From Salvelinus alpinus (lineage: Eukaryota > Chordata > Actinopteri > Salmoniformes > Salmonidae): 64,000 nt of DNA. The position numbers and the translations under genes are program-made. The stretch lies in assembly GCF_045679555.1 (NCBI RefSeq), contig NC_092091.1:11743918-11807917 (forward strand), given 5' to 3'. Below are positions 39,201-54,200 of the stretch, in pieces. The notes under the pieces were generated by a model. It did no database searches, was not told where the DNA came from, and saw nothing but the letters and a program-made list of their open reading frames with translations. Positions within the stretch are counted from its first letter, which is position 1; each line of letters opens with the position of its first letter.

Positions 39201-42200
39201 AAAATGTGGCTTGTCACCTAAAACTCTCACAAACTTTTACAGGTGCACAATTGAGAGCATCATGTCTCACCGCCTGGTACGGCAACTGCACATCCCACAA
39301 CCGCAGATCTCTCCAGAGGGTGGTATATTCAGAGGTTCCTTTGTCTTCTTCGACCTCGTGTTGCGTTTTGGGGTTGCGACTACTCAGACCTTGGCTGCAG
39401 CGCATGGTCACCTAGTCTAATATGTAAATTCTTATCTCACATGTTTTATACCCTCGGGTCAGAAATGGGCGTTTCCGCCTTTATGACAAGTTCTCTGGGC
39501 ATATGTAGGTAGGATGCAAGGTCTGGGTTTTACAAGACAACTAACTTCACATTTCATCTTTACGAAAACATTCTCTTTGATCTGGACATTTTACAAACAA
39601 CATACAGTATGCAAACATCAGGTACATGTTATGAAAACTCTTCAAATTACAATATTTTTGTTATAACGTCGTCTTTTAAATTTTATTAACATAACAAAAA
39701 CGACATTCATTTTCATATTCCATCTATCGTCATTACCACAATTTTGGCTGACGAAACATATTGTCCCAAAGTTCATTTATTGCATGTTATTGTTCTGAGG
39801 TAGATTCTCCATAGGCCCATCATAAATTCCATTCCTCCACAATGAGAGGACAAAGGGATTATCTGCTGCCTTAAGATTTACAATGGGCGTGAGATGTCAT
39901 AAAAACCACCACCTCCATACCTCTCGATCTGTCCCCCTCTTGTGGGTGTGAGATATGTCTCTGTAGGATTGTGGTCCATGGTAAACTGATCCATCAGGCC
40001 AGTCATGACAACTGTATTCTATACTATCTATTCACCAATACATATCCTGAAAGCTATGTGCTTGATTCTGTCCAGCCTCTGAAGCAAAGTCTTTGCTCAT
40101 TCCACTACTTTGACCCCATCTGCTCCTGCACCATGCCAACGGCCTGGGAGGACGTGACACCACCACTCAACACACCCTGGAACTCTTCTGAAGTCAAATC
40201 TCGTATGCCCAAATGCTTCTCTGCAGCTATTACCACAACATCTATTTTCTGTTATTTACGTTCCATTTCTGCAGTACAGTTGATAACCATTGCTATGAAC
40301 GCTAAGAAGCTAACTTTTTATTTATTTTTTTTTATTTTTTTTAAAATATTTTTTATTTTTTGGGGGGGTTGGATCAGCTTAATCTTGCGGAAAGAATGTT
40401 GCTTCCAATGTAATTGTCTGCATCATTTCCAATCCCCCATATTTTTTGGGGTAAATATATATATCCATACACGCATGCATACATATACACATATATACAG
40501 TGGGGAGAACAAGTATTTGATACACTGCCGATATTGCAGGTTTTCCTACTTACAAAGCATGTAGAGGTCTGTAATTTTTATCATAGGTACACTTCAACTG
40601 TGAGAGACGGAATCTAAAACAGAAATCCAGAAAATCAAATTGTATGATTTTTAAGTAATTAATTTGCATTTTATTGCATGACATAAGTATTTGATCACCT
40701 ACCAACCAGTAAGAATTCCGGCTCTCACAGACCTGTTAGTTTTTCTTTAAGAAGCCCTCCTGTTCTCCACTCATTACCTGTATTAACTGCACCTGTTTGA
40801 ACTCGTTACCTGTATAAAAGACACCTGTCCACAACCTCAATCAAACAGACTCCAACCTCTCCACAATGGCCAAGACCAGAGAGCTGTGTAAGGATATCAG
40901 GGTTAAATTGTAGACCTGCACAAGGCTGGGATGGGCTACAGGACAATAGGCAAGCAGCTTGGTGAGAAGGCAACAACTGTTGGCGCAATTATTAGAACAT
41001 GGAAGAAGTTCAAGATGATGGTCAATCACCCTCGGTCTGGGGCTCCATGCAAGATCTCACCTCGTGGGGCATCAATGATCATGAGGAAGGTGAGGGATCA
41101 GCAAGAACTACACGGCAGGACCTGGTCAATGACCTGAAGAGAGCTGGGACCACAGTCTCAAAGAAAACCATTAGTAACACACTACGCCGTCATGGATTAA
41201 AATCCTGCAGCGCACGCAAGGTCCCCCTGCTCAAGCCAGCGCATTTCCAGGCCCGTCTGAAGTTTGCCAATGACCATCTGGATGATCCAGAGGAGGAATG
41301 GGAGAAGGTCATGTGGTCTGTTGAGACAAAAATAGAGCTTTTTGGTCTAAACTCCACTCGCCGTGTTTGGAGGAAGAAGAAGGATGAGTACAACCCCAAG
41401 ATCACCATCCCAACCGTGAAGCATGGAGGTGGAAACATCATTCTTTGGGGATGCTTTTCTGTAAAGGGGACAGGACGACTGCACCGTATTGAGGGGAGGA
41501 TGGATGGGACCATGTATCGGGAGATCTTGGCCAACAACCTCCTTCCCTCAGTAAGAGCATTGAAGATGGGTCGTGGCTGGGTCTTCCAGCATGACAACGA
41601 CCCGAAACACACAGCCAGGGCAACTAAGGAGTGGCTCCGTAAGAAGCATCTCAAGGTCCTGGAGTGGCCTAGCCAGTCTCCAGACCTGAACCCAATAGAA
41701 AATCTTTGGAGGGAGCTGAAGGTCCGTATTGCCCAGCGACAGCCCCGAAACCTGAAGGATCTGGAGAAGGTCTGTATGGAGGAGTGGGCCAAAATCCCTG
41801 CTGCAGTGTGTGCAAACCTGGTCAAGAACTACAGGAAACGTATGATCTCTGTAATTGCAAACAAAGGTTTCTGTACCAAATATTAAGTTCTGCTTTTCTG
41901 ATGTATCAAATACTTATGTCATGCAATAAAATGCAAATTAAATACTTAAAAATCATACAATGTGATTTTCTGGATTTTTGTTTTAGATTCCGTCTCTCAC
42001 AGTTGAAGTGTACCTATGATAAAAATTACAGACCTCTACATGCTTTGTAAGTAGGAAAACATGCAAAATCGGCAGTGTATCAAATACTTGTTCTCCCCAC
42101 TGTACATACACATACCTATATAGACATACATACTTTTTTAAAGAATATACCTTTATTATTATTCCCCGCACCCTACCACCGATCCCCCAATTGGAGTAAA

Positions 42201-45200
42201 CTAATAAACACTTCTGCTTTTACCTTCAATTTATACATCTTATACCCATCTTACAGACACAGTCCACTTTACAATAGTTCTCTCTTATTTGTTCTTAGTC
42301 CTTCCTCTATTTCTGTTGTCCATCCAATTTTATTTCCACTTGTAACTGTGCTATTTCACAAAAGCTCCGCACCTATACACATTTCACAGATCCCGTATGC
42401 CCTACATTGTTTATCTTGTTATTAATCCCACCCTTCAGTTCCACTCAACCCCTCCCATCTATCTTCCAACATCATCCATTTCGGATTTTTATTTGCCATA
42501 TATTTTTCAACTGTGCTGTGATGCTTCACAAAAGACTTGAACCTTCCTATTCTCATAGCTTCTATAGATTGTAAATTAAAAATAAACATTTTTGCTAAAA
42601 TAATTATTATATTATTGATTGATTGACTATGGCTTTTCAAATCCCCCAGTATTGCTATCTGTAGCGTTAGTTTTAGGCAAATGTTGCAATTCTTCAGCCA
42701 TTCCTGGACCTTGTGACCAAAAACGAGCTACATATGGACAATACCAAAATAAATGATCTAATGACTCTGCCTCCTCACAACAGAATCTGCAGAGCTGGGA
42801 AGATTGTATACCCCATATATATAACATTCTATTAGTTGCAAGATTTTTGTACAGTAATTTAAATTGAAAAATTCGAAGTTTTGAATCCGGTGTTGTTTTG
42901 CGTATCAATTCATAAACCATGTGCCATGGAATGGGTACATCGAAAATCTCTTCCCAACTATTTTGCAATTTATATGGCACAGCTGTCAGTTTTTTGGTCC
43001 TTAAATGAAATTGGTATATATTTTTATTTATCACACTTTTCTTTAACCATTTATGTTCTTTAATACAGGGCCGACATACAAGTTCCTTACTTTTTTCCCC
43101 TTCTACTTGCCTCTTCCATTTTTGTGGTAATGCTGCAATTAATTGGTTGTAATTTTGGGTAGAGCAGACATTTCCATATGTCTGTGTTAGCTGCATGTGT
43201 GACATAACTCCACCAGTCCTATTTATGACATCATTCACAAAAATTATACCTTTTTTAAACATTTCTTCAATAAATACAGTTTTTTTTATCAATTACTATA
43301 TTTGAATTTAACCACAATATTTGTTGTACTATTTGTTCCGTCCTTTCAGGTGGATTAAACTGAAATTGCAACCAACTTTCTAAGGCTTGTTTAAAAAATA
43401 AGGATATTTTGGAGATTATTTCCTTTTCAAACAACCGAAAGTGAGCAGGTGTAATCTGAATAAAGGGGAAAAGGCCCTTCTTGAATATAGGATGAGACAT
43501 TCGTACCAATTTACTAGAGAACCAGTTTGGATTTAAGTATAACTTTTGTATGACTGATGCCTTTAGTGAGAGGTCTAATGCTTTAATATTTAATAATTTC
43601 TGCCCTCCGAATTCATATTCGTTATATAAATAGGCCCTTTTAATTTTATCTGGCTTGCCGTTCCAAATAAAATGGAATATTTTTTGTTCATATAATTTAA
43701 AAAGCAGGTCACTAGGTGTAGGCAAAACCATAAGCAAATAGGTAAACTGTGATATGACTAAAGAGTTAATCAGGGTGATTTTTCCACAAATAGACAGGTA
43801 TTTTCCTTTCCATGGTAGCAAGATCTTATCTATTTTTGCTAACTTTCTATAAAAATTTATTGGAGTGAGATCATTTCTTTCTTTTGGGATTTTTATACCG
43901 AGTATGTCCACATCTCCGTCAGACCATTTAATTGGTAAACTACATGGCAATATAAAATGTGTATTTTTTAGTGATCCAATACGTAATATGGTACATTTAT
44001 CATAATTTGGTTTTAATCCAGAGAGGATAGCAAAGGTATCTAGATCCTCTATGAGGCCCTGGAGGGACTCTAGTTGTGGTTTTAAAAGAAAACATGAATC
44101 ATCAGCGTACAATGACACCTTAGTTTTTAAGCCACGGATTTCTAATCCCTTAATATTAATGTTTGATCTAATTTTAACAGCTAACATTTCGATGGCAATA
44201 ATAAATAGATATGCCGATAGTGGACAACCTTGTTTTACTCCTCTAGATAGTTTAAAACTTTCTGAGATGTAGCCATTATTTACTATTTTACACCTAGGGT
44301 TACTATACATAATTTTAACCCATTTTATAAGAGATTCCCCAAAATTGAAATATTCTAGGCATTTATATATAAACTCCAGTCGTACTTTATCAAAAGCCTT
44401 TTCAAAATCAGCTATGAAAACCAGGCCTGGTGTCCCCGATATTTCATAGTGTTCTATTGTTTCCAGTACTTGCCTTATATTATCTCCAATGTATCGTCCA
44501 TGTAAAAAACCTGTCTGATTAGGATGAATAATATCTGACAAAACTTTTTTTATTCTATGCGCCAAGCATTTTGCTAGGATTTTTGCATCACAACACTGAA
44601 GTGTAAGAGGTCTCCAATTTTTTAATTGGACTGGATCTTTATATATACCACTTGGGTCCTGTTTCAGTAATAACGATATCAGACCTTCTTGTTGCGTGTC
44701 TGATAATCTACCATTTATATAGGAGTGGTTAAAACAAGCTAATAATGGTCCTTTGAGTATATCAAAAAAAGTTTTGTATACTTCCACTGGTATGCCATCC
44801 AGCCCTGGAGTTTTCCCATCTTTAAAGGCCCCAATTGCATCAAGCAGTTCCTCCTCTGTAATTTGGCCTTCACATGAGTCTTTCTGTACAGATGTTAATT
44901 TTACATTATTAATAGGAAAAAAATCCATACAATTAGTTTCAGTTAGTGGAGATGGAGGAGCCTGAAACGAAAACATATTCTTAAAGTACTTTACTTCCTC
45001 TTTCAAAATATATTTTGGTGAATCATGCGTGACTCCATCATTTGTAACAAGTTTTAATACATTTTTTTGGTAGCATTTCTATATTGAAGATTGAAAAAGA
45101 ATTTGGTGCATTTTTCCCCATATTCCATCCAGTTCGCTTTATTTTTATAATATATTACACTGGATCTTTCTTGAATAAGTTCCTCCATTTCTTTTTGTTT

Positions 45201-48200
45201 TTCCTCTAACTTATTCTGTGCCTCTGTGGTACCGTTTTTATTGCTATCTAACTGTACTGTTAGTCCTTCAATTTCCTTTGTTAATATGGACTCTTTTGAT
45301 CTAAATTGCTTTTGTTTTAAAGATGAGTACTGAATTGCATGGCCTCTAAAGGCACACTTAAAAGTGTCCCATACAATAAGGGGATCTGCTGTACCTATGT
45401 TATGTCTGAAAAAGTCAGTTATAAAGTCTTCTGTCCTAGTTCTAAACAATTTATCATCTAGTAGACTTTGATTAAATTTCCAATATCCTCGCCCACGTGG
45501 AAATTCTGTAAGAGAAATATATATGCCAATTATGTGATGATCCGACCGCATTCTATCCCCTATCAACACTTTTTTAACTTTTGGTGCCAGAGAGAATGGT
45601 ATAAGAAAGTAGTCAAGACGACTAGCTTGATTCAGCCTCCGCCATGTATATCTCACTAAATCAGGGTATTTAAGTCTCCATATATCCACTAATTCCAATA
45701 TATCCATGACATTCATGATTTCCTTAAGTGCCTGAGGGTGATAGTTTGTAGTGTGATTTCCTTTCCGGTCTATAGAGGTATTTAAGACCGTATTAAAATC
45801 TCCCACTATAATAATAGAGTCTAGTGTTGCTTGTAGAGTTGATAAATTCTTATATATATTTTCAAAGAAGCTTGGATCATCATTATTCGGACCGTATAGG
45901 TTGACAAGCCATATTTGTTTATTGTCCAATAACATATTTAAAATAATCCATCTACCTTGAGGATCTGTTTGGACAATTTGCACATTTGGATCAAAATTAT
46001 TGTTAATTAAGACCATCACCCCCGTGTGGTCCCGTGTGGCTCAGTTGGTAGAGCATGGCGCTTGCAACGCCAGGGTTGTGGGTTCATTCCCCACGGGGGG
46101 ACCAGGATGAATATGTATGAATTTCCAATTTGTAAGTCGCTCTGGATAAGAGCGTCTGCTAAATGACTTAAATGTAAAATCACCCCTTTTGAATTTCTTT
46201 GCCCATGGGAGAAATATATTTTGCCCCCCCAGTTCTTTTTCCACAAAACTTCATCTAAAACTGTTGAATGGGTTTCCTGTAAACAATAGATATTATAATC
46301 CTTCTCTTTTAGCCAGGTAAATACTGATCGTCTTTTCTTATTATCTGCTAAGCCATTACAATTGTAACTGGCTATACTTATTTCACCACTTACCATAATG
46401 AGACACACCTTTCATTCTTTTAATCAGAATATATTTTTGTAAACGTACTATTAAAAAGTAACATAATGATTGAGTGTCTATATAGTTGTACCATGATATT
46501 TGCATTTCTACTAAGTAAACCTCCAATTGGTCCCTACTATTCCACGCGCTAAAAGCCCTCCTCAACCCGAGTTGGGTTGTCATCCCAATGCCCGGCAGAC
46601 CACCCTCGACCCCCTGTATCCCATAGCCCTGAACCGACTGGGATCCATCCTTTGAAAAGAGCATACAGTGCCATTTACCGGATTGTAGTAGATCAGTTGC
46701 CATATGCATTTCCATTGCCCTCACCTCTTTTTGTATTATATATAGCTGTGGATCATCCTCTATTGTCCCTAACATCTTTTACTTCTTCCTTCGCAACAGT
46801 TGTGGGATACACACATACACTCACACACACACACACACACACACTCAGCCCTTACCCACACATAACCATAAGCTCACTTTCTCAACAATTGCACCATCCC
46901 AGAGCCCAACTCAAGATGGGTCATGATTTACAAATGTTACTGCAGTTGCAGCTGCATGAGAAGGCCTGCAAGACCGCGCAAAATAATGAGCAAAAATTGA
47001 GAGATTTATTTACCATTGTCACATCCTAGATAATGGTGGTCAAATGTACACCTTATTCCTGAAACACCCACAATACGGCCACCCGTCATGACCATGTCCC
47101 CACGCATCTCCATGCAGTCCGACTTTGATTTTGTGCCGCCAGGGCCACAATAATATACTAAGAAGCTAACTTTACTGAAGCATACAGTGCCTTCAGAAAG
47201 TATTAAGACCCCTTGACTTTTTCCACATTTTGTTAGGTAACAGCCTTATTCTAAAATTGATTAAATAGTTTTTTCCCTCATCAATCTACACACAATACCC
47301 CATAATGACAAAGCAAAAACAGTTTTTTAGTACATTTTGTGAATTCATAAAAAATATAAAAAGCAGATTCTTTGCAGATCCTCTCAAGCTCTGTCAGGGA
47401 GCATCGCTGTACAGCTATTTTCAGGTCTTTCCAGAGATGTTTGATCGGGTTCAAGTTCGGGCTCTGGCAGGGCCACTCAAGGACATTCAGAGACTTGTCA
47501 CGAGCCACTCCTGCGTTGTTTTGGCAGTGTGCTGTCGTGTCTTTACTATCATTAAATTGAAGACTTATAGTTTTTTATCAAAGATTCTCTGTAATTAGTT
47601 ATTACGCGATCAACTGATTAATAACGTAACTAATTAACTGGGAAGTTGGGGCAACAAGGAAAAATATTCAGATTACAAAGTTATTATTTCCTAAAATAAC
47701 TTTTCAGATATTTTATCTGATCAATTAGTCTTCGAATTAATGAATTATTTACTTTACCTCACGTTAGTCTCATTCCAAACGTCATCTGCACGAACCCAGT
47801 CTTCACTATGAGTCATCCATACATCAATTGTCTTAAATCATTTATTTATTAATAACTAAGTAATTCACAGAACTGCATAAACAAACAAACAAAGAAATTA
47901 AATGTGGTTACAAGAAATGATAGGAGAATCGGCCCTAGTGGGCTAAACCGGCATGGCGGCTTGTTAGACCAAAGGCAAGTGGGGGTCGACTGAGATGACA
48001 CACTACAAAATTCTTAATTATAACAATTGAAATGCTAATCCATTGCACATGAACGCTCACTCATTCGGGAACAATTGCAATCAATATATATATTTACGCT
48101 CAGTGTGTCGTCGGGATCTTTGTTGAAAAGTTTGTTTCTGTTGGAGAGTTTTGTCCGTCTCTCTCTCTCTGTCTTGGTTAGAGGAGATAGTTCAGAGTGA

Positions 48201-51200
48201 CATTCATTCGTTTCGTTATCGAGTGGATGTTTTGGCGGTTGTCGTTCTTTGCGTTCAATGATACCGAATTCCTAGCTGCAGACTAGTAATTAATATCAAA
48301 GACTTGTTATTATGCTGTCGGTATCGATAGTCTAAGAGTTTAACCACGTGGTATGGTTAAACGATTCAGCAATGGTCTGCAACCTTCAGCCATCTCGTAA
48401 TTGAGGTAAGCTCGGTCTGGTGATAATTTCTCAAAGTTGGGTTTTATTCGGAATGGCAGAAAAGGGCTGTCCCAGGATGTCTGACCCTAACTGAGCTCAG
48501 GGGCGGTCCTCTGATTTAGTTCAAATCAAAAGGGAATTGTATTTTTCTTCATTAAACAGTCCAAAATCATATTACACAATTATACAAACAGTATCATACT
48601 CACTCATTCATCTTATACAACAATTAGATGTAAACCTCATATCTGAGGCTATTATATAAACAGCGGTATGGTAATGTAGCCAAACAGTCTCCCTATAAAC
48701 TGTTCTCTATGAAAGTGTACCCAGGGTCTTCTACTCAGGAATTTACGACCTCTCTCTGACCACAGCAGCATAGTTGTAGGGGGCAGGGAGAGGCAGGGAG
48801 AGGGGGATGGGGCTTGCTGGACCCAATCAGGCAACGTCATGACAGTGCTTAGGGTCATTGTCCTGTTGGAAGGTGAACTATTGCCCCAGTCTGAGATCCT
48901 GAGCGCTCTGGAGCAGGTTTTCATCAAGAATCACTCTGTACTTTGCTCCGTTCATCTTTGCCTCGATCTCACAGTCCCTGCCACTGAAAAACATCGCCAC
49001 TGTATGATGCTGCTACCCATGCTTCACTGTAGGGATGGTGCCAGGTTTCATCCAGACGTGACACTTGGCATTTAGGCCAAAGAGTTCAATCTTGATTTCA
49101 TCAGACCAGAGAATCTTGTTTCTCATGGTCTGAGAGTCTTAAGGTGCCTTTTGGCAACTCCAAGCGGGCTGTCATGCGCCTTTTACTGAGAAGTGGCTTC
49201 CGTCTGGCCGCTCTACCATAAAGGCCTGATAGGTCGAGTGCTGCAGAGATTGTTGTCCTTCTGGATGTGACCATCGGGTGACCATCGGGTTCTTGGTCAC
49301 CTCACTGACTATGGCCCTTCCTCGATTGCTCATTTGAGTGGGCAGGCGGCCAGCTCTAGGAAGAGTCTTGGTGTTTTCAAACTTCTTCCAATTAAGAATG
49401 TTCTTGGGGACCTTCAATGCTGCAGAAATGTTTTGGTACCCTTCCCCAGATCTGTGCCTTGACACAATCCTGTCTCGGAGCTCTACGGAGAATTCCTTCG
49501 ACCTCATGGCTTGGTTTTTGCTCTGACATACACTGTCAACTGTGGGACCTTATATAGACAGGTGTGTGCCTTTCCAAATGTCCAATCAATTGAATTTACC
49601 ACAGGTGGACTCCAATCAAGTGTAGAACCATCTCAATGATGATCAATGGAAACAGGATGTACCCGATTTCAATTTCGAGTCTCATAGTAAAGGGTCTGAA
49701 TACTTATGTAAATAAGGCATTTCTGTTTTTTATATATTTTTTTTATAAATGTGCAACATTTTCTAATAACCTGTTTAGACTTTGTCATTATGGGATATTG
49801 TGTGTAGATTGTTGTTGTTAAAAATCCATTTCAGAAAAAGGCTGTAATGTAACAAAATGTGGAAAAAGTCAAGGGGTCTGAATACCTTCCGAAGGCACTG
49901 TATATCACTCGTTGGCCTATCCCTCTGTGCTGGCACAGATCTACTACTCGCAGAGATCCTCTCAGGATCCCTCACCCTTGACCCATCCTCCTCTACTTTC
50001 TTCACTGCATCAGCATACGACACCTTCTGCACTACTCTGACTCTAGCCACCTCAACCTGCCTCTCTCTCACCAGACACTTCTGATCCCCAGCAACATGGA
50101 CACCCCTACAATTGACACACACAACTTTATCCACTGAAACTACACAATCCTCTATCACATGCCCTTCTGCACACTTCCCACATCTTGGAATTTCCCTCCT
50201 ACAAACTGCTGCAACTTGACCATAAACGTTGCACCTGAAACAGCTCAGTGGATTCAACACAAAGACTCTAACAGGATAACTGATATATCCTAACATGACT
50301 TTGTCAGGTAAAGACTCAAAACTCAAAAGGACTGAGTGACTCCTCTGTTTCACCACGCTCACCACCGGGTCTGCGTCGTACCAAACGGTGGGAAGCAACT
50401 TCAATTGCTCCACCTCCACACTTAACACTACCCCAGAAATCACTCCTTTCAATGGTGTCCTGTTCCTGAGATCAAAGCAAGAAACAGATATTGACCCAAG
50501 TTGCGTGATACGGAGCGCCCACTCCCTCTGGTCAGAAGAAACACAAACAAAATTTCACATGTCCACTACAGGTTACCTAGGTTACCTTCACTGATTCAAC
50601 TGCACCCAACTCCTTTCCCACCCACCCTGAAACCACAAATGGATCTGCCAACAGGTATGGATCTACTTTCTCCAAAAATGTAACTTCTACTGCACTAGAT
50701 TCTTCTTTATAATGTCCATTGATGCCAGGCTCTGAACTCTTCTCCACACCTTCTACCTCACTTAACTCTCCCTCATTCATTTCCATTTCACCTCCAGAAC
50801 TTGGTCTGGCGCAGGACTCACTCTGTTTGCACTTGAATTATAACATTTGAAATGTCTCTATTCTTTTGAAACTTTTGTGAGTGTAATGTTTACTGTTCAT
50901 TTCTGATTGTTTATTTCACTTTTGTTTATTATCTATTTCACCTGCTTTGACAATGTAAACATATGTTTCCATTGCCAATAAAGCCTTTTGAATTGAATAT
51001 AATTGAGAAAGAGAGAGAGAGAGAGGTATGTATAGGGGACATGAGTCAGTCATGGTTACTCAAAGTTATGTGATGAGGTAGCCCCGCCTGCAACTTCAAA
51101 ATCAGTGTCGGCCCAATAGAAAATATTCTCTTGGTGTAATGATCAAAATGTTGGTTTTCTTCCGTGGTAGACCTGGGTTCTTATCCCGTCAGTTACATGA

Positions 51201-54200
51201 AGCAGTCTATTCTCTGAAAGGGGTACAGACAGCCTGCTCCCAACAGTGGGGTCAGTGGGATTGAAGAGGGGCCCCTCTCTCTCTCTCTCTCTCTCTCTGA
51301 CCGGAGGAGACAGGTACAATAGTGTATCTCCTCCGGTCAACAATACTCACCTTAAGAGACTCCACAGCCTGTCTGAGCTCCTTCAGCTCATTCTCTCTCT
51401 CCTGGAATCTCTGCTGGACCTTCTGCTGACTCATCCCCAGCTGCCTCTGTGGAGAATCACTCTTCAATGAGCTATCAAGCTTTATTTGTCCGTTAGATTA
51501 ATAGTATAGCTATTTTTTGGACATTATAACTGGAACCTCCATCAGGAGCTAGCCAGCTAATTAGCTACTATATTTTTAGTCATTGTTAGCCACTGCTAGC
51601 GGCCTTTACCTTTAGCTCGGACTCCAGACGCTTTAGCACGGATAGCCTGGATAATACCTGCCAGTCTGCACAGCACGAAATCAGCCCTGAGCATATCGAA
51701 TGTTTTTTTTCCCACTACATCACCGGGTTCCTGCCTTAAGCTCTGGACCACTACACCGGATCATCGCAGCTAGCTAGTTGCTACCGAGTGGCTATTGTGG
51801 CTAACGCCCTTGTCCAGAAGCATGCACCAGCTAGCCTCAAGCTAAGTCCATTTCCCAGCTAGTAAACGAAGTACACCAACTACAATACCGCTCTTGTCAA
51901 TTGGCCTGGAACCTTTGACGATACGGAGCCCCGCCAATCCATAACGACTGGTCTGCTGGTCTGCTGACGTAATTCGGCCGACGTGCTCTCAACCAGCCTC
52001 TGCGTCGTGGATGTTGGTGTTGATCCATCTGCTATCCCCGGCCTGCTAGCTTCCTGAACTCCGTGTCTCCCGCTAGCCTTGCGTAGTAATCAATTACCGA
52101 ACGGATCCCTGTTTCATCTTTGCTGCTCATTGGACCCTATGATCGCCTGGCTACACAGCTGATGCCTGCTGGACTGTTTATTAACATGGTACTTCATTTT
52201 GTTTATCTGTCGGCCCCAGCCTCGAACTCAGGCCCTGTGTGTAGTTAACAGACCCTCTCTGCCCATTCATCACCATTTACCCATTATTGTTGTCCTAGCT
52301 GTTTACCCATTGTTGTCTCACCCGTTGTTCTCTTAGCTCTCCCAATCAACACCTGTGTTTGCTTTATGCCTTTCTCTAACGTCAATATGCCTTGTATACT
52401 GTTGTTTAGGGCAGCTCTCATTGTTATATTTTACTGTGGAGCCCCTAGTCCTGCTCAACATGCCTCAGATAGCTCCTTGTCCCACCCCCCACACATGCAG
52501 AGACTGCACCTAGCTTAACTGGCGCCTCCAGAGATGAAACCTCTCTCATCGTCACTCAATGCCTAGGTTTACCCCCACTGTACTCACACCCTACCATACC
52601 CTTGTCTGTACACTATGCCCTGAATCTATTCTACCACGCCCAGAAATCTGCTCCTTTTATTCTCTGTTCCCAAGGCACTAGACGACCAGCTCTTAAAGCC
52701 TTTAGTCGTACCCTCATCCTACTCCTCCTCTGTTCCTCTGGTGATGTAGAGGTTAACCCAGGCCCTGTGTGTCCCCAGGCGCTCTCATTTGCGGACTTCT
52801 GCAACTGTAAAAGCCTTGGGTTCATGCATGTTAACATTAGAAACCTCCTCCCTAAGTTTGCTTTATTCACTGCTTTAGCACACTCCGCCAACCCTGATGT
52901 CCTAGCCGTGTCTGAATCCTGGCATAGGAAGGCCACCAAAAATTCAGAAATTTCCATCCCCAATTACAACATTTTCCGTCAAGACAGAACTGCTAAAGGG
53001 GGCGGAATTGCAATCTACTGTAGAGATAGCCTGCAGAGTTCTGTCATACTATCCACGTCTATGCCCAAACAGTTCGAGCTTCTACTTTTAAAGATCCCTC
53101 TCTCCAGAAATAAGTCCCTCACTGTTGCCGCTTGTTATAGACCCCCCTCAGCTCCCAGCTGTGCCCTGGACACCATATGTGAACTGATTGCCCCCCATCA
53201 ATGTTCAGAGTTCGTGCTGCTATGTGACCTACATTAGGATATGCTAAACACCCCGGCTGTCCTACATTCTAAACTAGATGCCCTCAATCTCACACAAATT
53301 ATCAAGGAACCTACCAGGTACAACCCCAAATCCGTAAACATGGGCACCCTCATAGATATCATCCTGACCAACTTGCCCTCCAAATACACCTCTGCTGTAT
53401 TCAACCAGGATCTCAACGATCACTGCCTCATTGCCTGCGTCCGTTATGGGTCCGCGGTCAAATCACCACCCCTCATCACTGTCCAGCACTCCCTAAAACA
53501 CTTCTGCGAGCAAGCCTTTCTAATCGACCTGGCCCGGGTATCCTGGAAGGATATTGACCTCATCCCGTCAGTAGAGGATGCCTGGTTGTTCTTTAAAAGT
53601 GCTTTCCTCACCATCTTAAATAAGCATGCCCCTTTCAAAAAATGTTGAACTAAGAACAGATACAGCCCTTGGTTCACTCCAGACTTGACTGGCCTTGACC
53701 AGAACAAAAACACCCTGTGGCGTACTGCACTAGCTTCGAATAGTCCCCGCGATATGCAACTTTTCAGGGAAGTCAGGAACCAATACACACAGTCAGTTAG
53801 GAAAGCAAAGGCTAGCTTTTAAAAACAGAAATTTGCATCCTGCAGCACTAATTCCCAAAAGTTTTGGGACACTGCAAAGTCCATGGAGAATAAAAGTACC
53901 TCCTCCCAGCTGCCCACTGCACTGAGACTAGGAAACACTATAACCACTGATAAATCCATGATAATCGAGAAATTCAATAAGCATTTCGGTACGGCTGGCC
54001 ATGCTTTCCACCTGGCTACCCCAACCCAGGCCAGCAGCTCTGCACCCCCCGCAGCAACTGGGCCAAGCCCCCCCCTCTGCATCTCCTTCACCCAAATCCA
54101 GACAGCTGATTTTCGGAAAGAGCTGCAAAATCTGGATCCTTACAAATCAGCTGGGCTAGACAATCTGGACCGTCTCTTCCTAAAACTATCCGCCGCCATT

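Larger units (their letters stand above)
40318..47160 (-). mobile_element. L1-type LINE with 14-bp TSD
   Basis: Flanked by AAGAAGCTAACTTT at 40304-40317 and 47161-47174; a poly-T tract (minus-strand A tail) follows at 40318-40360. It encodes endonuclease, RT and a C-terminal zinc-knuckle region in minus-strand pieces, and is interrupted by a Tc1 (40500-42102) and a SINE (46023-46178). Without these it is about 5.1 kb, so it is probably 5'-truncated; ORF1 was not recognised in 46400-47160. Confidence 0.85.

Noticed and set aside
39971-40564. 197-codon plus-strand frame
   Set aside because: It crosses an LTR, a LINE ORF1 piece on the opposite strand, the L1 A-tail and the Tc1 terminus, so it cannot be one gene.
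46030-46110. Possible tRNA gene
   Set aside because: A and B boxes belong to a SINE head with target duplication and a SINE tail; the cloverleaf is not followed by a normal tRNA end. The same holds for 54394-54480 and the 11620-11700 complement.
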